A stretch of 33,659 nucleotides of DNA from Candidatus Altimarinota bacterium (GCA_028698865.1 JAQVVS010000001.1:1-33659); one strand, 5' to 3'; shown: positions 19,001-26,515, counted from the first letter of the stretch. The notes: generated from the sequence alone by a model not told the origin. A program made the numbers and translations.

Positions 19001-19966
19001 GGTCTCCATTCCGTTTCTATGTGTTTCAACCGAAGTTAATCCTATCCCGTGAGCGATTCTTGCAAACTGAGAATAATATTGCTCCATCTCTATAGACTCT
19101 TTTTCTTGTTGCTCTAAAAATCTTTCTTGCTCCTCGTCAGGATCCAAAACCTCCTCCTTTATCAGAGTTTGCTTGTTTTTAGAAAATTTTTCGTTCAAAG
19201 CGGCCATTGCGTCCATCGCCTTTTTTTCCGCTTTCAGTATGTCCGCGATTGTCTTTGATTTCTTCAAATCTTTTCCCCATTCCTCATCTATTATCTTTCC
19301 TTCTTCATTAAATTCCAGCATTTCTTTTTCAGATAAATCTCCAAAAAAGACTGCCTCTAAATATATATCTATATCGGATTTACCCCACTTTACTTCAAAG
19401 CTTTGTTCGTACACTTTTTCATTTATCCCAATTATTGTTTCAGGGCCTGCTTTTCCGTCAATTGTTAATCCTAGTATTTTTTGAAGGCCTTTGATTTTAA
19501 CTTCGTCGAAATTCATAGCTGAAAAACTTTTGGTAATTTTTTCCCAATCCTCGCTCCTGCGAGAATATGATTTCAAATTTATGATTTTTTCAACTTCATT
19601 CTTATTATTAAATAATGGCTCTACGCATTCAAAAATCTCTTTAACATCTTTCCGAGATTCAAAATTTTCAAAATCTTTTTCAATTTCTTCGAAGAGTTTT
19701 ATGAATTTTTCTTCCTCTTTTTCGTCTATTTCTTCAACTTTTTTTCGCCATTCTTCCTCTGAATACTTGAGTTTTGCATAAATCGGCTTTTTATACTTAT
19801 CTGAAAGAGGCGAGGCCACTAGTTTTCTATCTATCACTTCTATTTTAGTTTTGACTTTTTCTTCATCGACAATATCCGGAGCTTGATCTTTTTTAGATAG
19901 TTTTTTCGCCTTTTGTATTTCAGTTTCTTTAGCTTGCAGGGCTGTATGTAGATTTTCTTTAGTCAT
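13064..19966 (-). CDS. giant 2300-aa protein: PG-binding-like module, coiled coils, hydrophobic region, gluzincin metallopeptidase
   Basis: It starts [20 protein letters not shown], like the 701-aa neighbour (MTKEALVKTAKSKES). Residues about 130-190 form a peptidoglycan-binding_1-like module ([20 protein letters not shown]). Charged coiled-coil segments follow (about 416-456 and elsewhere). Hydrophobic Gly/Ala-rich stretches lie at about 870-926 and 968-990 and could span or insert in a membrane. A zinc-peptidase motif HERTH is at 1549-1553 with EGIAVY (Glu1570) 17 residues on, followed by [20 protein letters not shown]; this is the peptidase MA/gluzincin layout. A 37-residue segment ([20 protein letters not shown]...) occurs twice, at 1257-1293 and 1903-1939. 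The last 400 residues match nothing I know. There is no signal peptide. It is the last gene of a three-gene operon, 3 nt after the 701-aa gene. The role is unknown. Confidence 0.85.
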   Translation of the reverse strand: MTKENLHTALQAKETEIQKAKKLSKKDQAPDIVDEEKVKTKIEVIDRKLVASPLSDKYKKPIYAKLKYSEEEWRKKVEEIDEKEEEKFIKLFEEIEKDFENFESRKDVKEIFECVEPLFNNKNEVEKIINLKSYSRRSEDWEKITKSFSAMNFDEVKIKGLQKILGLTIDGKAGPETIIGINEKVYEQSFEVKWGKSDIDIYLEAVFFGDLSEKEMLEFNEEGKIIDEEWGKDLKKSKTIADILKAEKKAMDAMAALNEKFSKNKQTLIKEEVLDPDEEQERFLEQQEKESIEMEQYYSQFARIAHGIGLTSVETHRNGMETSQAREYWYVFLQEPYNEENLNGGKVDLRKRISVKEVEETINKMRDYYKEFIPEKELNRMLQEVFGKMINGQRINLDTEEMLSLRTIHDNDKAEEFRKSIEEKNKIIEKTIEREKEKLKKLAEEMEILQKEKDAIVVAISREVSRNPDWYNIFKDSKEGSIKSLVWRLTLIDADINGLKGKGEAIEKTINNAISRIFENEYEWIKYATVDPITGEIDEEQRRNFLLQIGGGMGEENIPLSLMGAFIDAKTYVSQDPDASEFDKLFYSGKYSEALASLAEASEKRNEVEDGVRKFSSIDVFRAYKKQMGEEGGWIIPETAKYIQEGFTLVEIEHPGSWTKSYFLAKENDDGSFEYIQVNLVKQVTHGGTPETEMTRLSRMRHERSYDSIFFSNKIVVPREKLSEQLETDIYFRGNMAKLISTKPSFKATNKAGELLDEKFGPMFKFFQAGMIGSKPVDFVRKAKVYAREIKSSASGGALYSIKKDLENLKNDLALLKSFQVGFRDDLELKLESLSDQLTKMLPIFEGNKIENFCNEILSDNFSEDTAGKWFVETGIPFFTTIALAVGAVLLTAGTGGIGGLAIATLSGTVGGMIGNELGTLASQYVGRAVGLGEGFTNKTILGKSLTGEGVFNPETGEYEHLEWYQVAEAYGANFLIGFISTFALMGAGQAAGKFLSKWAVEASTSRNLLERTIAKGLQKIPKLGEVHIDIGSKKFINKFAKELFEESMEEGVEEAAMRVNEGLGFIARFYNCLNGRRVRHNLGGFAVVNQSSTQIDSKSEAVWTYNARDAESFRATLEAKYGSQGFTITQNSEGDFVARSEFVHKRGKNKGKKSEIEMIFKASAESHSMRQMFVDGIDAEGKSEIERFYGVSKIQGRDNEYSFKSLYSKGKVDLPKYLKMRGFIITEGDPKSGNFTATKGVEKVVFKGKSQSEITAENEAQKAIEVHDEVQQQLEEQVEMESISSEAKAEEAVVQIDREVQNPKSVVSPKKIKIKPLTEISEISQLQEWISSPESQISNPESINESIRNYESTGNKKYLMEIPIEGGLRGKVFELIEARNKQATIDRIKAEEAPTKIELAEDIKISESTDSQAKDSAAEWLIDDVADENHGTLLVQETADNFIDSKPQKLTMNFKNGNRITILFPSKYKAKMDSLMNTFLQMETWIQTQFEQQGIFMKENLTILIVEDVPGVKPVRGGANFGRILIPARNLFSESGETLNDGLRTYLHERTHSVLTTARIKPDNSGIVEGIAVYMPIKGMSELGLESPGKGAAKGIELEVLDRVKYEGKTLQEAFWEYFGMDGVHDIANYGLNYQYGYAFTEAFIRHFDGDFKKYMDLYRTLSSQTYDGYEHMGALFLNAMMEMEIDESQARMILGEASGVMILQGLSGNQLFDHLGQMAVEDIAVIIGKGQSLEAIFDVDLATTAELSSYVSEAKKYITSKFGENSVEGNFIIKILESKLHQRYLDAGVIEQSTRVITGKEAIEIFEKAESALDVDPEVLISLPVDFINGLTASALGDVVFAKKLFGIDPQIKIDPKTLNRKFKEFKSKFVTELVERNPESINQSRALMRLANAMNDVIRAENEAQKAIEVHDEVQQQLEEQVEMESISSEAKAEEAIPKLETDEAKAIMRGLEGEGIPIDYIVFAIISPHNIFTGQDLIGVADRINFAKQLKENNSKGLDAFNSDVVRVVKKFIKDGTVIDPQQENGSSSSFDLRSTESAYFKSKYGLTDYAYRLLHLNFTTYNDSYPQEIVEFFKDGIFKIPPQQSAGIRYSIGREIQLPIRGKMETFKIVETNIRGLNGENLLIVNGLVGGINRNIEIDSGYIEKYNTPTRVENTRTIIANASSYVLKTVDSVLLGSSLAMATLKQFGVVRPIMIKGRLYMVVYPRAKISTDPKQPADNYTGTGNRYFLLFKRLKDEGRKMITPSDLEQLGLEVPYVSIDMGGNMEYRDHHRIWGAMDARIPIVVNVVRNMVTFN
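14150..14260 (-). repeat. 111-bp exact direct repeat inside the giant gene, copy 2
   Basis: The sequence is identical base for base to 16088-16198. The two copies are 1938 bp apart, which is 646 codons, so recombination between them would delete an in-frame segment that includes the metallopeptidase motif. Confidence 0.9.
16088..16198 (-). repeat. 111-bp exact direct repeat inside the giant gene, copy 1
   Basis: This is the partner of 14150-14260. It encodes a 37-residue Glu/Gln-rich helical segment ([20 protein letters not shown]). Identity at synonymous sites suggests a recent copy, gene conversion, or an assembly artefact. Confidence 0.9.
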
Positions 19967-19969
19967 TTT

Positions 19970-22075
19970 TTAATTTTTTGCAATTCTTTGACCGCTAGCC
20001 ATGTATTGGGCAAGCATTTTTTCATCAGCGGAAGCAAGCGCTTCTTGAAATTCGGGGATTGGGTTTTCGAATCCGGATTGAGCGGATCGGAGATAAATTG
20101 CCTGAATTTTGCCGGAAGTTTTATCGATATCGACAACGGCAGCGGAAGGAACGGATTTCAGCATGCCACCAGACAATCCGGAATAATTTGCGCCCATCCC
20201 TCCGGGATTTAGATAATTTCCAATTACATGAGTGAAATGAGTGTCTCCGCTCATCAAGTAAAAAGGTTTTCCTTTTTTTTCAAGATTTTTTCTGGCAATT
20301 TCTCGGATTCTTTGAAAACTGTTTTTAGACCATTTTACTTGTCTTGAATCGGCATCCGGGAGTCCGGGGCCATATGAATCTTGGAATGGGGGAATGTGAT
20401 TTATGAGAAAAACGGCGCCACTTGCGGCGGCTGACTTCTTTTCAAAAAATTTAATTTGTTTTTCGGTGATATGTCGATTTCCTTTGTTGAAAACCACAAA
20501 AGTGGCGCCTCCAAGAGTGTAGCTATAAGCGCCATCCGCCTTCTCAAAATCATCCAATCTGTCTTTAAACAAATCTGTCATATCGTCCGTAGGGCCACCC
20601 TTCCTATTGAGGTCGTGATTTCCCATAGCAATTGCATATGGAGTTTCCCCAAATTTTCTAAATTCCTGTTTTACTTTTGCAACCTTTTGTTGATAATTTC
20701 CACCCTTGTCGTAGACATGATCTCCTACTCCCAAAACAAAATCCGCATCCCATTTCGGGACCATCCCTTGCAATTCTTTTAAATAAACTTGATCCGGCAT
20801 AGAAGTCCCGAGCTTTTTTACTCGTTCTTTCGAATCAGAATCTCCAAAAACGACGATTCTATGAACATTTGCAGGCTTTGGGGGAATATTGTCTACGCGA
20901 ATAGGCTTTGGCATTTCGGAAATTTCCCCAGCGCCAAGATCATTTTCCAGTTTACGCATTCTATCGGAATATTCTTTCAAATTTTTATCGGTAATTTGTT
21001 CATGTGTTTCAGGAGATTGAGAGCTGCTGGACTCGACCTTTGGGTCTATGGCCGGTTCAGTAGCCACGACTGGCTCGGAGACGGTCGGCTCGGACTTGAT
21101 TGGTTCAGCTTCAGCATCGACCTTTACACTTTGCACTACAGGAGCAGGTTTCGGCGCAGACGCAGCATCGACCTTTACACTTTGCACTACAGGAGAAGAC
21201 TTCGTCGCAGACGCAGCATCGACACTTGTCGCATTTTCATCACTCTTTCCCCCGATTGTTTCTGCGGGTGTGCTAGCGACAGGATTATCTTCCAGCGAAA
21301 TGCTTTCCGACAAAGCTTTCCTTTTTTCAACAGCTTCATTTCTGGCAATAGCCAAAGCTTCAAGGGTTTTTGCTTCAGCAAGTTTTTTAGCAGATTCAGC
21401 CTCGATTTCTTGCCAACCTTTATCTGCTTTAGCTTTTTCAGCTCGTGCGAAATTCTTTTCAAAATTTTCAGCATCTTCGCTTGAATGAGCTGTTTCACTT
21501 CCCCAAGAAACTTCACTTTGAGTTTCGTAAAGTTTTTCTTGCATTGCCCGAATTGTTTCAGGGCCGACTTTTCCGTCCACTTCAACTCCGAGCATTTCTT
21601 GAATTTTTCTGATTTTCTCATCATCAAGTCCAAAAAGCTCTAGTCTGGCATTGATTTTTCGCCAGTCTCCACTGCCCCGAGCATAAGATTTTAAGTTGAT
21701 GATTTTTTGTATTTCATCTTTGTATTTGAAGAAAGGATCAATGGAAATACAAATTTGTTTAACCTCGGGATTTTGTTCAAATTCAGTGAAATCTTTCAAC
21801 ATTTCATCATAAAGTTTTTTAAGTTCTTCTTCGGAATTTATTTCCACATTTTCTATTTTTGTCTGCCAATCCGTAATGATTTTATTTAAAGATTGGAGAA
21901 TATTTTCTTTTGACTTAGGAGATATATCGGATTCATCAAGAGATTTCTCGATTTGCTCGATTTTTTTTGAGATATCTTCTTCGCTCACGATTTTAGATCC
22001 CTCAGGAATTTTTTTATCGATTTTAGCCTGAGATTCTTTTGATTTCGCGGTTTTAACGAGAGCTTCTTTGGTCAT
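19970..22075 (-). CDS. 701-aa protein: PG-binding-like module plus purple-acid-phosphatase-like domain
   Basis: The N-terminus parallels the giant protein: MTKEALVKTAKSKES, a charged helical region, then a peptidoglycan-binding_1-like module at about 129-184 (IRKIQEMLGVEVDGKVGPET). Residues about 200-270 look coiled-coil, and 280-375 is a Ser/Pro/Val/Glu-rich linker with a 17-residue tandem repeat. The C-terminal part (about 405-660) is a calcineurin-like metallophosphatase with motifs FGDSDS, GDHVY (452-455), GNHD (485-488), FLINHIPP and SGDTHFTH. GDxxY is the purple acid phosphatase form. The first motif has Asp where GDxG or GDxH is usual. There is no signal peptide. It begins 2 nt after the 101-aa gene and ends 3 nt before the giant gene. 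The substrate is unknown. Confidence 0.85.
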   Translation of the reverse strand: MTKEALVKTAKSKESQAKIDKKIPEGSKIVSEEDISKKIEQIEKSLDESDISPKSKENILQSLNKIITDWQTKIENVEINSEEELKKLYDEMLKDFTEFEQNPEVKQICISIDPFFKYKDEIQKIINLKSYARGSGDWRKINARLELFGLDDEKIRKIQEMLGVEVDGKVGPETIRAMQEKLYETQSEVSWGSETAHSSEDAENFEKNFARAEKAKADKGWQEIEAESAKKLAEAKTLEALAIARNEAVEKRKALSESISLEDNPVASTPAETIGGKSDENATSVDAASATKSSPVVQSVKVDAASAPKPAPVVQSVKVDAEAEPIKSEPTVSEPVVATEPAIDPKVESSSSQSPETHEQITDKNLKEYSDRMRKLENDLGAGEISEMPKPIRVDNIPPKPANVHRIVVFGDSDSKERVKKLGTSMPDQVYLKELQGMVPKWDADFVLGVGDHVYDKGGNYQQKVAKVKQEFRKFGETPYAIAMGNHDLNRKGGPTDDMTDLFKDRLDDFEKADGAYSYTLGGATFVVFNKGNRHITEKQIKFFEKKSAAASGAVFLINHIPPFQDSYGPGLPDADSRQVKWSKNSFQRIREIARKNLEKKGKPFYLMSGDTHFTHVIGNYLNPGGMGANYSGLSGGMLKSVPSAAVVDIDKTSGKIQAIYLRSAQSGFENPIPEFQEALASADEKMLAQYMASGQRIAKN
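21114..21227 (-). repeat. 51-bp tandem repeat in the linker of the phosphatase-like gene
   Basis: Two units of 51 bp (21114-21164 and 21165-21215) and a 12-bp partial third encode VDAASAxKxxPVVQSVK. The units differ at a few bases. It extends a flexible linker between the two domains. Confidence 0.8.
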
Positions 22076-22077
22076 TT

Positions 22078-22383
22078 TTAAATTTGTTTTAAGACGTCAT
22101 CGGCTTGAGATTGATCGGATTTTTCTTCTTTTGAAATAGCGGTTTTCATCTCGTTTTTATAAAGATTTTCAATTTCTCGTATATACTCGGAATTCAATTT
22201 TGATTTTTCTTTTTTCCCGTTTTCTTGAATTTTTTCACTTGAAACTTGTCCTTTTTGCAAAAGTTCAAAAAGCGTTTTTTTATCTTTTTCAGATAGAAAT
22301 TTAAGTATTCTCGCATATGTTTGTTTTTTCTCAGGAGAAAGTACTTGACTGGATTGTATCAATTTCAAAAATTCATCATTCAT
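22078..22383 (-). CDS. 101-aa charged helical protein, first gene of the giant-protein operon
   Basis: The protein (MNDEFLKLIQSSQVLSPEKK...) is rich in Lys, Glu, Gln and Ser and is probably all-helical, with no membrane segment or known domain. The region SEKDKKTLFELLQKGQ looks like a short amphipathic helix. Its stop lies 2 nt before the ATG of the 701-aa gene, so it is the first gene of the three-gene unit. The upstream start context is A-rich without Shine-Dalgarno. It could be a partner or chaperone for the larger products; this is a guess from position only. Confidence 0.7.
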   Translation of the reverse strand: MNDEFLKLIQSSQVLSPEKKQTYARILKFLSEKDKKTLFELLQKGQVSSEKIQENGKKEKSKLNSEYIREIENLYKNEMKTAISKEEKSDQSQADDVLKQI

Positions 22384-22432
22384 GTTTATTTTTTATTAAC
22401 ATTTATTTAAATCCAAATATTTTACCACAAAA

Positions 22433-22452
22433 AGGCCTTTTTTGAAAGGCCT
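22433..22452 (-). terminator. hairpin with T-tract just upstream of the operon
   Basis: An 8-bp perfect stem with a 4-nt loop runs on minus into TTTTTGTGG, 50 nt before the 101-aa gene. It may stop transcription from upstream or act as an attenuator. Confidence 0.45.
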
Positions 22453-22489
22453 AAATAATGAAAAAACCTTTCGAGCTACGGGCCAACAC

Positions 22490-22517
22490 CGTCATTCCCG
22501 CGGAGGCGGGAATCTAT
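22490..22517. repeat. palindromic repeat copy
   Basis: GTCATTCCCGC, GGA, GGCGGGAATCTAT: the arms ATTCCCGC and GGCGGGAAT form the hairpin. It is in the same family as 5908, 28168, 29711 and 32753. Confidence 0.75.
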
Positions 22518-22636
22518 TTACTAATTCTATCAAACAAGGTTTGCCGTTTTTTGACTCGGGTCTTGTGGGCCCCGGTCAAAAAACACCTTAATTTTTGAAA
22601 GGCAAAGGAAAACTTTTTGAAAAAGTTTTCCTTAAT

Positions 22637-22663
22637 AAAAAAAAACCCCGCCGAAGCGAGGGG
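22637..22663 (-). terminator. strong terminator of the candidate 380-nt RNA
   Basis: On minus, CCCC-T-CGC, loop TTCG, GCG-GGG(G) is followed by nine T (22645-22637). No protein gene ends here, so it must serve the RNA unit transcribed from 23018. Confidence 0.85.
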
Positions 22664-23018
22664 AAAAAATCATAAACAGTTTTATTTTGAAACTGAGATT
22701 TTTGTTTTTGTTTTAAATCCAAACCGAAATTTTGGTGTATTTTTCAGTCGCACCACCGACCGCCTGAACTCCCCATTCACGAAGTATATATTAAGGGACT
22801 TGGAAAGGGGCAGGACCGCGTTACGCTCGGGCGTAACATCTCCGAAACTCAGAAGTTACTTACTAACTTTGAGAATCATCACCTCAGTAAGGACAGAGAG
22901 AGGTACAAGTATTTGTTTTAATATGACTTGTGATGTCCCCTCTCTGTCCCGCCTCTGGCGGGAAGAATATTTGTTTTTGTTTTTTAAGGAACTTTTTTGT
23001 TTTTGTTTCTGTTGAAAT
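22637..23018 (-). ncRNA. candidate structured non-coding RNA, about 380 nt, unclassified
   Basis: A near-consensus promoter upstream and a strong terminator downstream bound this stretch, which has no credible reading frame on the minus strand. It folds into a series of hairpins: CCCGCC/GGCGGG (22948-22962); a long stem GGACAGAGAG...ACAAG with CTTGT...CTCTCTGTCC (22891-22949); AAGTTA/TAACTT extended by CTC/GAG (22848-22873); GTTACGC/GCGTAAC (22820-22837); and TTCAGTCG/CGAC-CTGAA (22743-22768). A/C-rich single-stranded tracts (ACAAAAACAAA) lie at both ends. I checked for tmRNA, RNase P, SRP and 6S signatures and found none. A plus-strand 132-codon frame (22617-23015) crosses it and looks non-coding. 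Confidence 0.6.
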
Positions 23019-23024
23019 CATATC

Positions 23025-23052
23025 AGTATAGCAACCAATCAAAATTTGTCAA
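23025..23052 (-). promoter_or_regulatory. near-consensus promoter of the 380-nt RNA
   Basis: On minus, TTGACA (23052-23047), a 16-bp spacer and TATACT (23030-23025). It is the best sigma-70-type promoter in the window. The predicted start is about 23018. Confidence 0.75.
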
Positions 23053-23374
23053 AAAACTATAATGGCGCCCAGTAATAAAATATTGTAGAATAATAAAGTT
23101 GTTCATCTCTCGGCGCTAAGACAAGCCATCCTCTCTCCCGAAGATTTCCCCTGTTTTTCCGCCTTTTTTTCTCCCCAAATTCCCAGTAATCCATTCTGGC
23201 CACTCATATTTCCAAGTATGTAAAAAAGTAAAATTTTCCAATTTTTTTACAATTTTACCTTTTTGAAAAAAGAGTCCATAACCATGAAGAGTAATAGCCG
23301 AAGGTAATAAGCCGACAGCTTATGGGCGTGGGCGACTACGACAAAGTCGGACTTTCCGCTTGGGAAAGCCTAAA
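23053..23374. other. gap between the 380-nt RNA and tRNA-Lys
   Basis: There is no gene. It holds the second copy of the 31-bp element (23228-23258) with flanking similarity, a hairpin ATAAGC/GCTTAT at about 23307-23323, and short inverted repeats (AAAGTC/GACTTT, CTTTCC/GGAAAG) just 3' of tRNA-Lys that may terminate it. Confidence 0.5.
23228..23258 (+). repeat. 31-bp intergenic element, copy 2
   Basis: Identical to the reverse complement of 6048-6078 over 31 of 31 bases, with GTAAAATT and AATTTTAC arms. The right flank (CTTTTTGAAAA) is also similar. Confidence 0.7.
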
Positions 23375-23450
23375 TGGTGGGTCGGGCGGGAATCGAACCC
23401 GCGACCATTAGCTTAAAAGGCTACTGCTCTACCGACTGAGCTACCGACCC
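23375..23450 (-). tRNA. tRNA-Lys (TTT)
   Basis: A 76-nt cloverleaf on minus with acceptor GGGTCGG/CCGACCC, D arm GCTC...GAGC, anticodon loop CTTTTAA (anticodon TTT), and T arm GCGGG-TTCGAAT-CCCGC. ACCA is encoded. The top pair of the anticodon stem is a G/A mismatch. The sequence is otherwise canonical. Confidence 0.97.
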
Positions 23451-23489
23451 GCATTTTCAAATAAACGCGATTTAAAAAACCGCCCTCCC

Positions 23490-23518
23490 ATTCTATTTAC
23501 GCAACCGCTCATATGCAA
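23490..23518 (-). promoter_or_regulatory. tRNA-Lys promoter
   Basis: On minus, TTGCAT (23518-23513) and TAGAAT (23495-23490) are 17 bp apart. tRNA-Glu uses the same -10 (TAGAAT). The transcript starts about 33 nt before the tRNA. Confidence 0.6.
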
Positions 23519-23531
23519 GGGATTTTTTCTT

Positions 23532-24107
23532 TTATTCGCTTTTTGTTGAATAAATACTGTGAATCAAGAAAGCCAAAGCCGGCATAGAGAACCATAAATA
23601 AGTATAATTCAACATTCCTTTTATCAAATTCGATTGCGCGGACAAATTCCACAAAGCCGAAACAGTAGTCGTCTCAGAACCTCCTCCGACAAAAGAAACT
23701 CCGCTTATAAAAACCAAAATCACGCTTATAATCAATCCTGCGCTCATCACCGCATAAAGAATGGAAAGAACCAGTCTTACCAATCCCGATCTGTCATCAA
23801 TAGTATTCACCTCAAAAGCTCCTCGCACCGCAAACAAAATCACGAGCCCGACAAAAACCAAAACTTTCACAAAAACCATCGCCTCATTATCGGAGCCCAC
23901 TTCCGCAAAACTCAAAAGCTGTATAAACATCGGCGAGCCCTTAAAAGAAACCCCAAAAAGACTTCCGACCGAATCCGCGGCCAGCGCCGCCACATAAGTT
24001 CCCAGAATCACTTTCAAAGTATTGTCGCGCCCAATAATAAAACTGTACGCCACGATGACGACAAAAAATACGAGTACAAACAGATCCCAAGAGAGTTGAA
24101 TATTCAT
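23532..24107 (-). CDS. polytopic membrane protein of unknown function
   Basis: This 191-aa protein has about five hydrophobic helices (LFVLVFFVVIVAYSFIIG; ILGTYVAALAADSVG; VKVLVFVGLVILFAV; LSILYAVMSAGLIISVILVFISG; YLWFSMPALAFLIHSIY). The N-terminal part is loosely like CvpA-type colicin V production proteins, but I would not assign it. The ATG has no ribosome binding site. An extended -10-like TGATATTTT lies about 15 nt upstream (24130-24122), giving a very short leader. It lies between tRNA-Lys and dnaJ on the same strand; the 153 bp to dnaJ hold nothing else clear. Confidence 0.75.
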   Translation of the reverse strand: MNIQLSWDLFVLVFFVVIVAYSFIIGRDNTLKVILGTYVAALAADSVGSLFGVSFKGSPMFIQLLSFAEVGSDNEAMVFVKVLVFVGLVILFAVRGAFEVNTIDDRSGLVRLVLSILYAVMSAGLIISVILVFISGVSFVGGGSETTTVSALWNLSAQSNLIKGMLNYTYLWFSMPALAFLIHSIYSTKSE

Positions 24108-24260
24108 AGTAAATGAGGACTAAAATATCATCTGCAACTTTAATACATCCTCGAAAATTTTTCAACGAGAAACACAAAATTCGACATAAAAAAATCATTG
24201 CCCCGCCCAATCCATCGGCAATTTTCCGCAAAAAACCCCACGCATCGCCCCGCTACCCTC

Positions 24261-25403
24261 CTACCAAAAAACTCCTCCTTTTTTCACCTCGACTTTCGCC
24301 TCTTTTGCAAGTTCTGCATATAGCTCTTTTTCCTTTCCTGAAAGCTTCGAAGGGATTTTTATACGCACCTTTACGAGGTGGTCGCCCTTTCCATCGGTGT
24401 TTATTTTTTGGATGCCTTTTTCTTTCAATTTGAAAACTTTTCCGTCTTCGGTTCCCGCCGGAATCGCAATTTTTTCTTTTCCATGAATTGTTTCAATGGC
24501 GATTTCAGCTCCCAGAACGGCTTGCACAAGGTGAATTTCCGCTTCACTGTGAATGTCATATCCGTCTCTGACAAAATTTTTGTGAGGAGAAACTTGCAAT
24601 GTGATGTACAAATCTCCGCTCGGACCGTTTTTTACTCCGCCTTCTCCTTTTCCGCTAAGCCTTATTGTTGAGCCATTATCGACGCCTGCCGGAATGCGAA
24701 CTTTTACATTTTCTTTTGTGCGAACGCGAGTCGTTCCGTGACACACTCCGCATTTCTTTTCAGGAACTTTTCCTTCTCCGCCACATTCATCACAAGTGCT
24801 GGAAGTTGCGATTTGTCCCAAAATCGTATTTCTGACAGAGCGAATTTCTCCGGTTCCGCGACAAGTCGGGCAAGTAATTATACTGCTTCCTTGTTCCACT
24901 CCGCTCCCTTTACAATTTTTGCAAACATCGGGTTTTGTGATTTCGAGTTCTTTTTCGCAACCGAAAACCGCTTCTTCAAAAGTAATTTTCACATGAGCTT
25001 CAATGTCATTTCCGCGCATCGCTCCGCTTTTTTTTCGACGATTGCCTCTGGATCCGCCCATTCCTCCGTTGAAAAAAGATTCAAAAATGTCCGCAAAATT
25101 GCCGGCTCCATCCGAAAATCCCGAAAAATCAAATCCTGCCCCGTTAAATCCACCAAATCCGCCACTCCCTACACCATATCCGCCCGCTCCGCCGGCCGAT
25201 CCGAAAGTATCATATTGTTGCCGTTTTTTCTTATCGGAAAGCACTTCATAAGCCATATTCATCTCTTTGAATTTTTGTTCGGCATCTTTATCTCCTTGGT
25301 GTTTGTCGGGATGCCACTTGAGCGCAAGTTTTCGATAAGCCGCCTTTATTTCGCTGTCCGAAGCGTCTTTATTGACGCCAAGAACTTCATATAAATCTTT
25401 CAT
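24261..25403 (-). CDS. dnaJ: chaperone DnaJ (Hsp40)
   Basis: This 380-aa type I Hsp40 delivers unfolded proteins to DnaK and stimulates its ATPase. The J domain is at residues 1-70 ([23 protein letters not shown] at about 32-34). It is followed by a Gly/Phe-rich linker (about 70-125). The zinc-finger domain has four repeats ([32 protein letters not shown]). The C-terminal substrate-binding domains include [18 protein letters not shown]. The length is usual. The promoter overlaps a CIRCE element and places the start of transcription on the ATG. dnaK and grpE are not adjacent. Confidence 0.97.
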   Translation of the reverse strand: MKDLYEVLGVNKDASDSEIKAAYRKLALKWHPDKHQGDKDAEQKFKEMNMAYEVLSDKKKRQQYDTFGSAGGAGGYGVGSGGFGGFNGAGFDFSGFSDGAGNFADIFESFFNGGMGGSRGNRRKKSGAMRGNDIEAHVKITFEEAVFGCEKELEITKPDVCKNCKGSGVEQGSSIITCPTCRGTGEIRSVRNTILGQIATSSTCDECGGEGKVPEKKCGVCHGTTRVRTKENVKVRIPAGVDNGSTIRLSGKGEGGVKNGPSGDLYITLQVSPHKNFVRDGYDIHSEAEIHLVQAVLGAEIAIETIHGKEKIAIPAGTEDGKVFKLKEKGIQKINTDGKGDHLVKVRIKIPSKLSGKEKELYAELAKEAKVEVKKGGVFW

Positions 25404-25410
25404 GGCTCCG

Positions 25411-25440
25411 ATTTTAGCACTCTAAACAGGCGAGTGCAAG
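25411..25440 (-). promoter_or_regulatory. CIRCE element overlapping the dnaJ promoter
   Basis: TTAGCACTC (25414-25422), a 9-bp spacer, and GAGTGCAAG (25432-25440) match CIRCE (TTAGCACTC-N9-GAGTGCTAA) with two mismatches at one end. On minus, TTGCAC (25439-25434), 17 bp, and TAAAAT (25416-25411) form a promoter lying almost wholly inside it, so HrcA binding would block polymerase. Predicted transcription starts within a base or two of ATG 25403. Confidence 0.88.
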
Positions 25441-25494
25441 ATTTGAAAAGGATTGACAAAACGAGAGGATTGCTCTAAATCAACACACCGTTTG

Positions 25495-25500
25495 TAATAT
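25495..25500 (+). promoter_or_regulatory. -10 element of the 194-aa gene, near-leaderless
   Basis: TTTGTAATAT has the -10 hexamer at 25495-25500, 8 nt before ATG 25509. A -35-like TTGCTC is at 25470-25475 with a long 19-bp spacer. Confidence 0.45.
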
Positions 25501-25508
25501 AAAAAATT

Positions 25509-26093
25509 ATGACAAATTTGGAATCGCAAACAAGGCTGGAAGTAGTGCTGGATCTGACGAAAAGTCCGAAAGAATTGATTGCTGAAATAAGGGCAGGAAT
25601 TTTTAGAGTGACTAACTCATTGGTTTTGACCGCTCAAAAAGGTGAGATAGCTATTAATTCGGCGGATCTGGAAAGAGTTATTGGTTTTGTTAGAAGCAAA
25701 ATTCCGAATGTAGTATTTTCAAATGATGGGAAAAAAATAACTTTTAGCGAAAGTAGCTATAGGGCAGAAACGGTAAACACTCACTCCGCAGAAGCCCCGG
25801 TTACTCCACAGACAAGGCAATTTGAGCCGAATGATGACACGGAGGATTTATACGGGCATCATGGAGAATGGGATTCTTTCAATAGAGAGCTTGCAACCGC
25901 CAGAGAAGCGGCTTCAATAGCAAACAGAACTTCAGATCGACGCAATAGAATAAGCGTGAACCAATTCGGATTTTCATACCGAGGAAGAACTATTTCACTT
26001 TTGGCAAACGGAGAACGCCAGAGGAGTTCGTCCGAGCTTAGAAATTGGAGAAATATTGTGGACCACAATTTAGGGAATGGAAAAGGGGAATAA
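25509..26093 (+). CDS. hypothetical protein, 194 aa
   Basis: I recognise no family. The first about 85 residues (MTNLESQTRLEVVLDLTKSP...) alternate strands and helices and could form a small alpha/beta domain. The middle (about 86-120) is polar and low in hydrophobics. The last part is Arg/Asn/Ser-rich (REAASIANRTSDRRNRIS, FSYRGRTISLLANGERQRSS), basic and perhaps nucleic-acid binding. No signal peptide or membrane helix is present, so it is probably cytosolic. It is divergent from dnaJ across 105 bp and appears near-leaderless. Codon use resembles neighbouring genes, which supports coding. Confidence 0.68.
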   Translation: MTNLESQTRLEVVLDLTKSPKELIAEIRAGIFRVTNSLVLTAQKGEIAINSADLERVIGFVRSKIPNVVFSNDGKKITFSESSYRAETVNTHSAEAPVTPQTRQFEPNDDTEDLYGHHGEWDSFNRELATAREAASIANRTSDRRNRISVNQFGFSYRGRTISLLANGERQRSSSELRNWRNIVDHNLGNGKGE

Positions 26094-26164
26094 TCGTTTT
26101 AGACTAGGCTGCATATTGTAAATTTACAGATGAGTATGCGGTAATTTCATCAGAGATAAGAATT

Positions 26165-26205
26165 TAAGAAAAATTTAAGATTTTTTAATAAATGCTTGTT
26201 AAAAT
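26165..26205 (+). promoter_or_regulatory. shared extended -10 promoter module, copy B (short form)
   Basis: AAGAAAAATTTAAGATTTTTT then AATAAATGC and TTGTTAAAAT (-10 TAAAAT 26200-26205, TG at 26197-26198). It lacks about 10 bp present in copies A, C and D. It precedes the toxin-antitoxin operon. Confidence 0.5.
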
Positions 26206-26221
26206 AAAACTCGAAATTGTT

Positions 26222-26263
26222 TTGACCAAGATATTACGAAATAGTATTATTAAAAAGTAATAC
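26222..26263 (+). promoter_or_regulatory. toxin-antitoxin promoter with operator
   Basis: TTGACC (26222-26227), 17 bp, and TATTAT (26245-26250) form the promoter. An inverted repeat GTATTA (26244-26249) and TAATAC (26258-26263) covers the -10 and start site, as expected for autorepression by a ribbon-helix-helix antitoxin. Confidence 0.65.
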
Positions 26264-26269
26264 AAAATA

Positions 26270-26506
26270 ATGCTAAATTTTATGTCAAAAAATACTAGGA
26301 TTTCCGCTTTGTTGCCTCTATCTTTAGTCGAAGAAGTGAGGAAGGTTTCGATTTTGGAAAATAAAACACAAAGTGGAATTATCAAAGATGCACTCGAAAA
26401 TTGGCTTAAATCAAAGCTCGAGAGGGATACGAAATTGTTATCAAAAATAAATTTTTCAGATCTTCCTTCTGAGGATGAATGGGAAGTTATTCAGTCAAAA
26501 ATTTAA
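26270..26506 (+). CDS. ribbon-helix-helix antitoxin of a MazEF-type pair
   Basis: The protein is up to 78 residues; MSKNTRISALLPLSLVEEVR at 26282 is an equally good start and begins at the DNA-binding strand. The sequence shows a ribbon-helix-helix pattern: strand TRISALLPLS, helix LVEEVRKVSILEN, turn, helix TQSGIIKDALENWLKSKL. The acidic tail (SDLPSEDEWEVIQSKI) is the likely toxin-binding part. It precedes the toxin by 9 nt, in the usual order. It would bind the operator over its promoter and neutralise the toxin. Confidence 0.82.
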   Translation: MLNFMSKNTRISALLPLSLVEEVRKVSILENKTQSGIIKDALENWLKSKLERDTKLLSKINFSDLPSEDEWEVIQSKI

Positions 26507-26515
26507 TCTAAGAAA

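Larger units (their letters stand above)
22384..22636. other. hairpin-rich gap upstream of the giant-protein operon
   Basis: I see three hairpins and one palindromic repeat here. AGGCCTTT (22433-22440) pairs with AAAGGCCT (22445-22452) and on the minus strand runs into TTTTTG, so it may be an attenuator before the operon. TTTTTTGAC plus CGGG (22547-22560) pairs with CCCG plus GTCAAAAAA (22571-22583). A 13-bp stem covers 22605-22633. A weak -10 (TAAAAT after GTGG) follows the first hairpin on minus. No protein gene is visible. Confidence 0.55.

Noticed and set aside
22384-22636. Riboswitch in front of the giant-protein operon
   Set aside because: The hairpins are simple A/T-rich stems with no conserved aptamer motif that I can recognise.
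22617-23015. 132-codon plus frame across the 380-nt RNA
   Set aside because: It starts in a hairpin, reads through terminator and stems, and lacks a promoter; it is a chance frame.
23300-23370. RNase P-like pieces (GGAAAGTCC and GTCGGCTTA) on the minus strand
   Set aside because: They are only about 25 nt apart and belong to short inverted repeats; the rest of RNase P RNA is missing.
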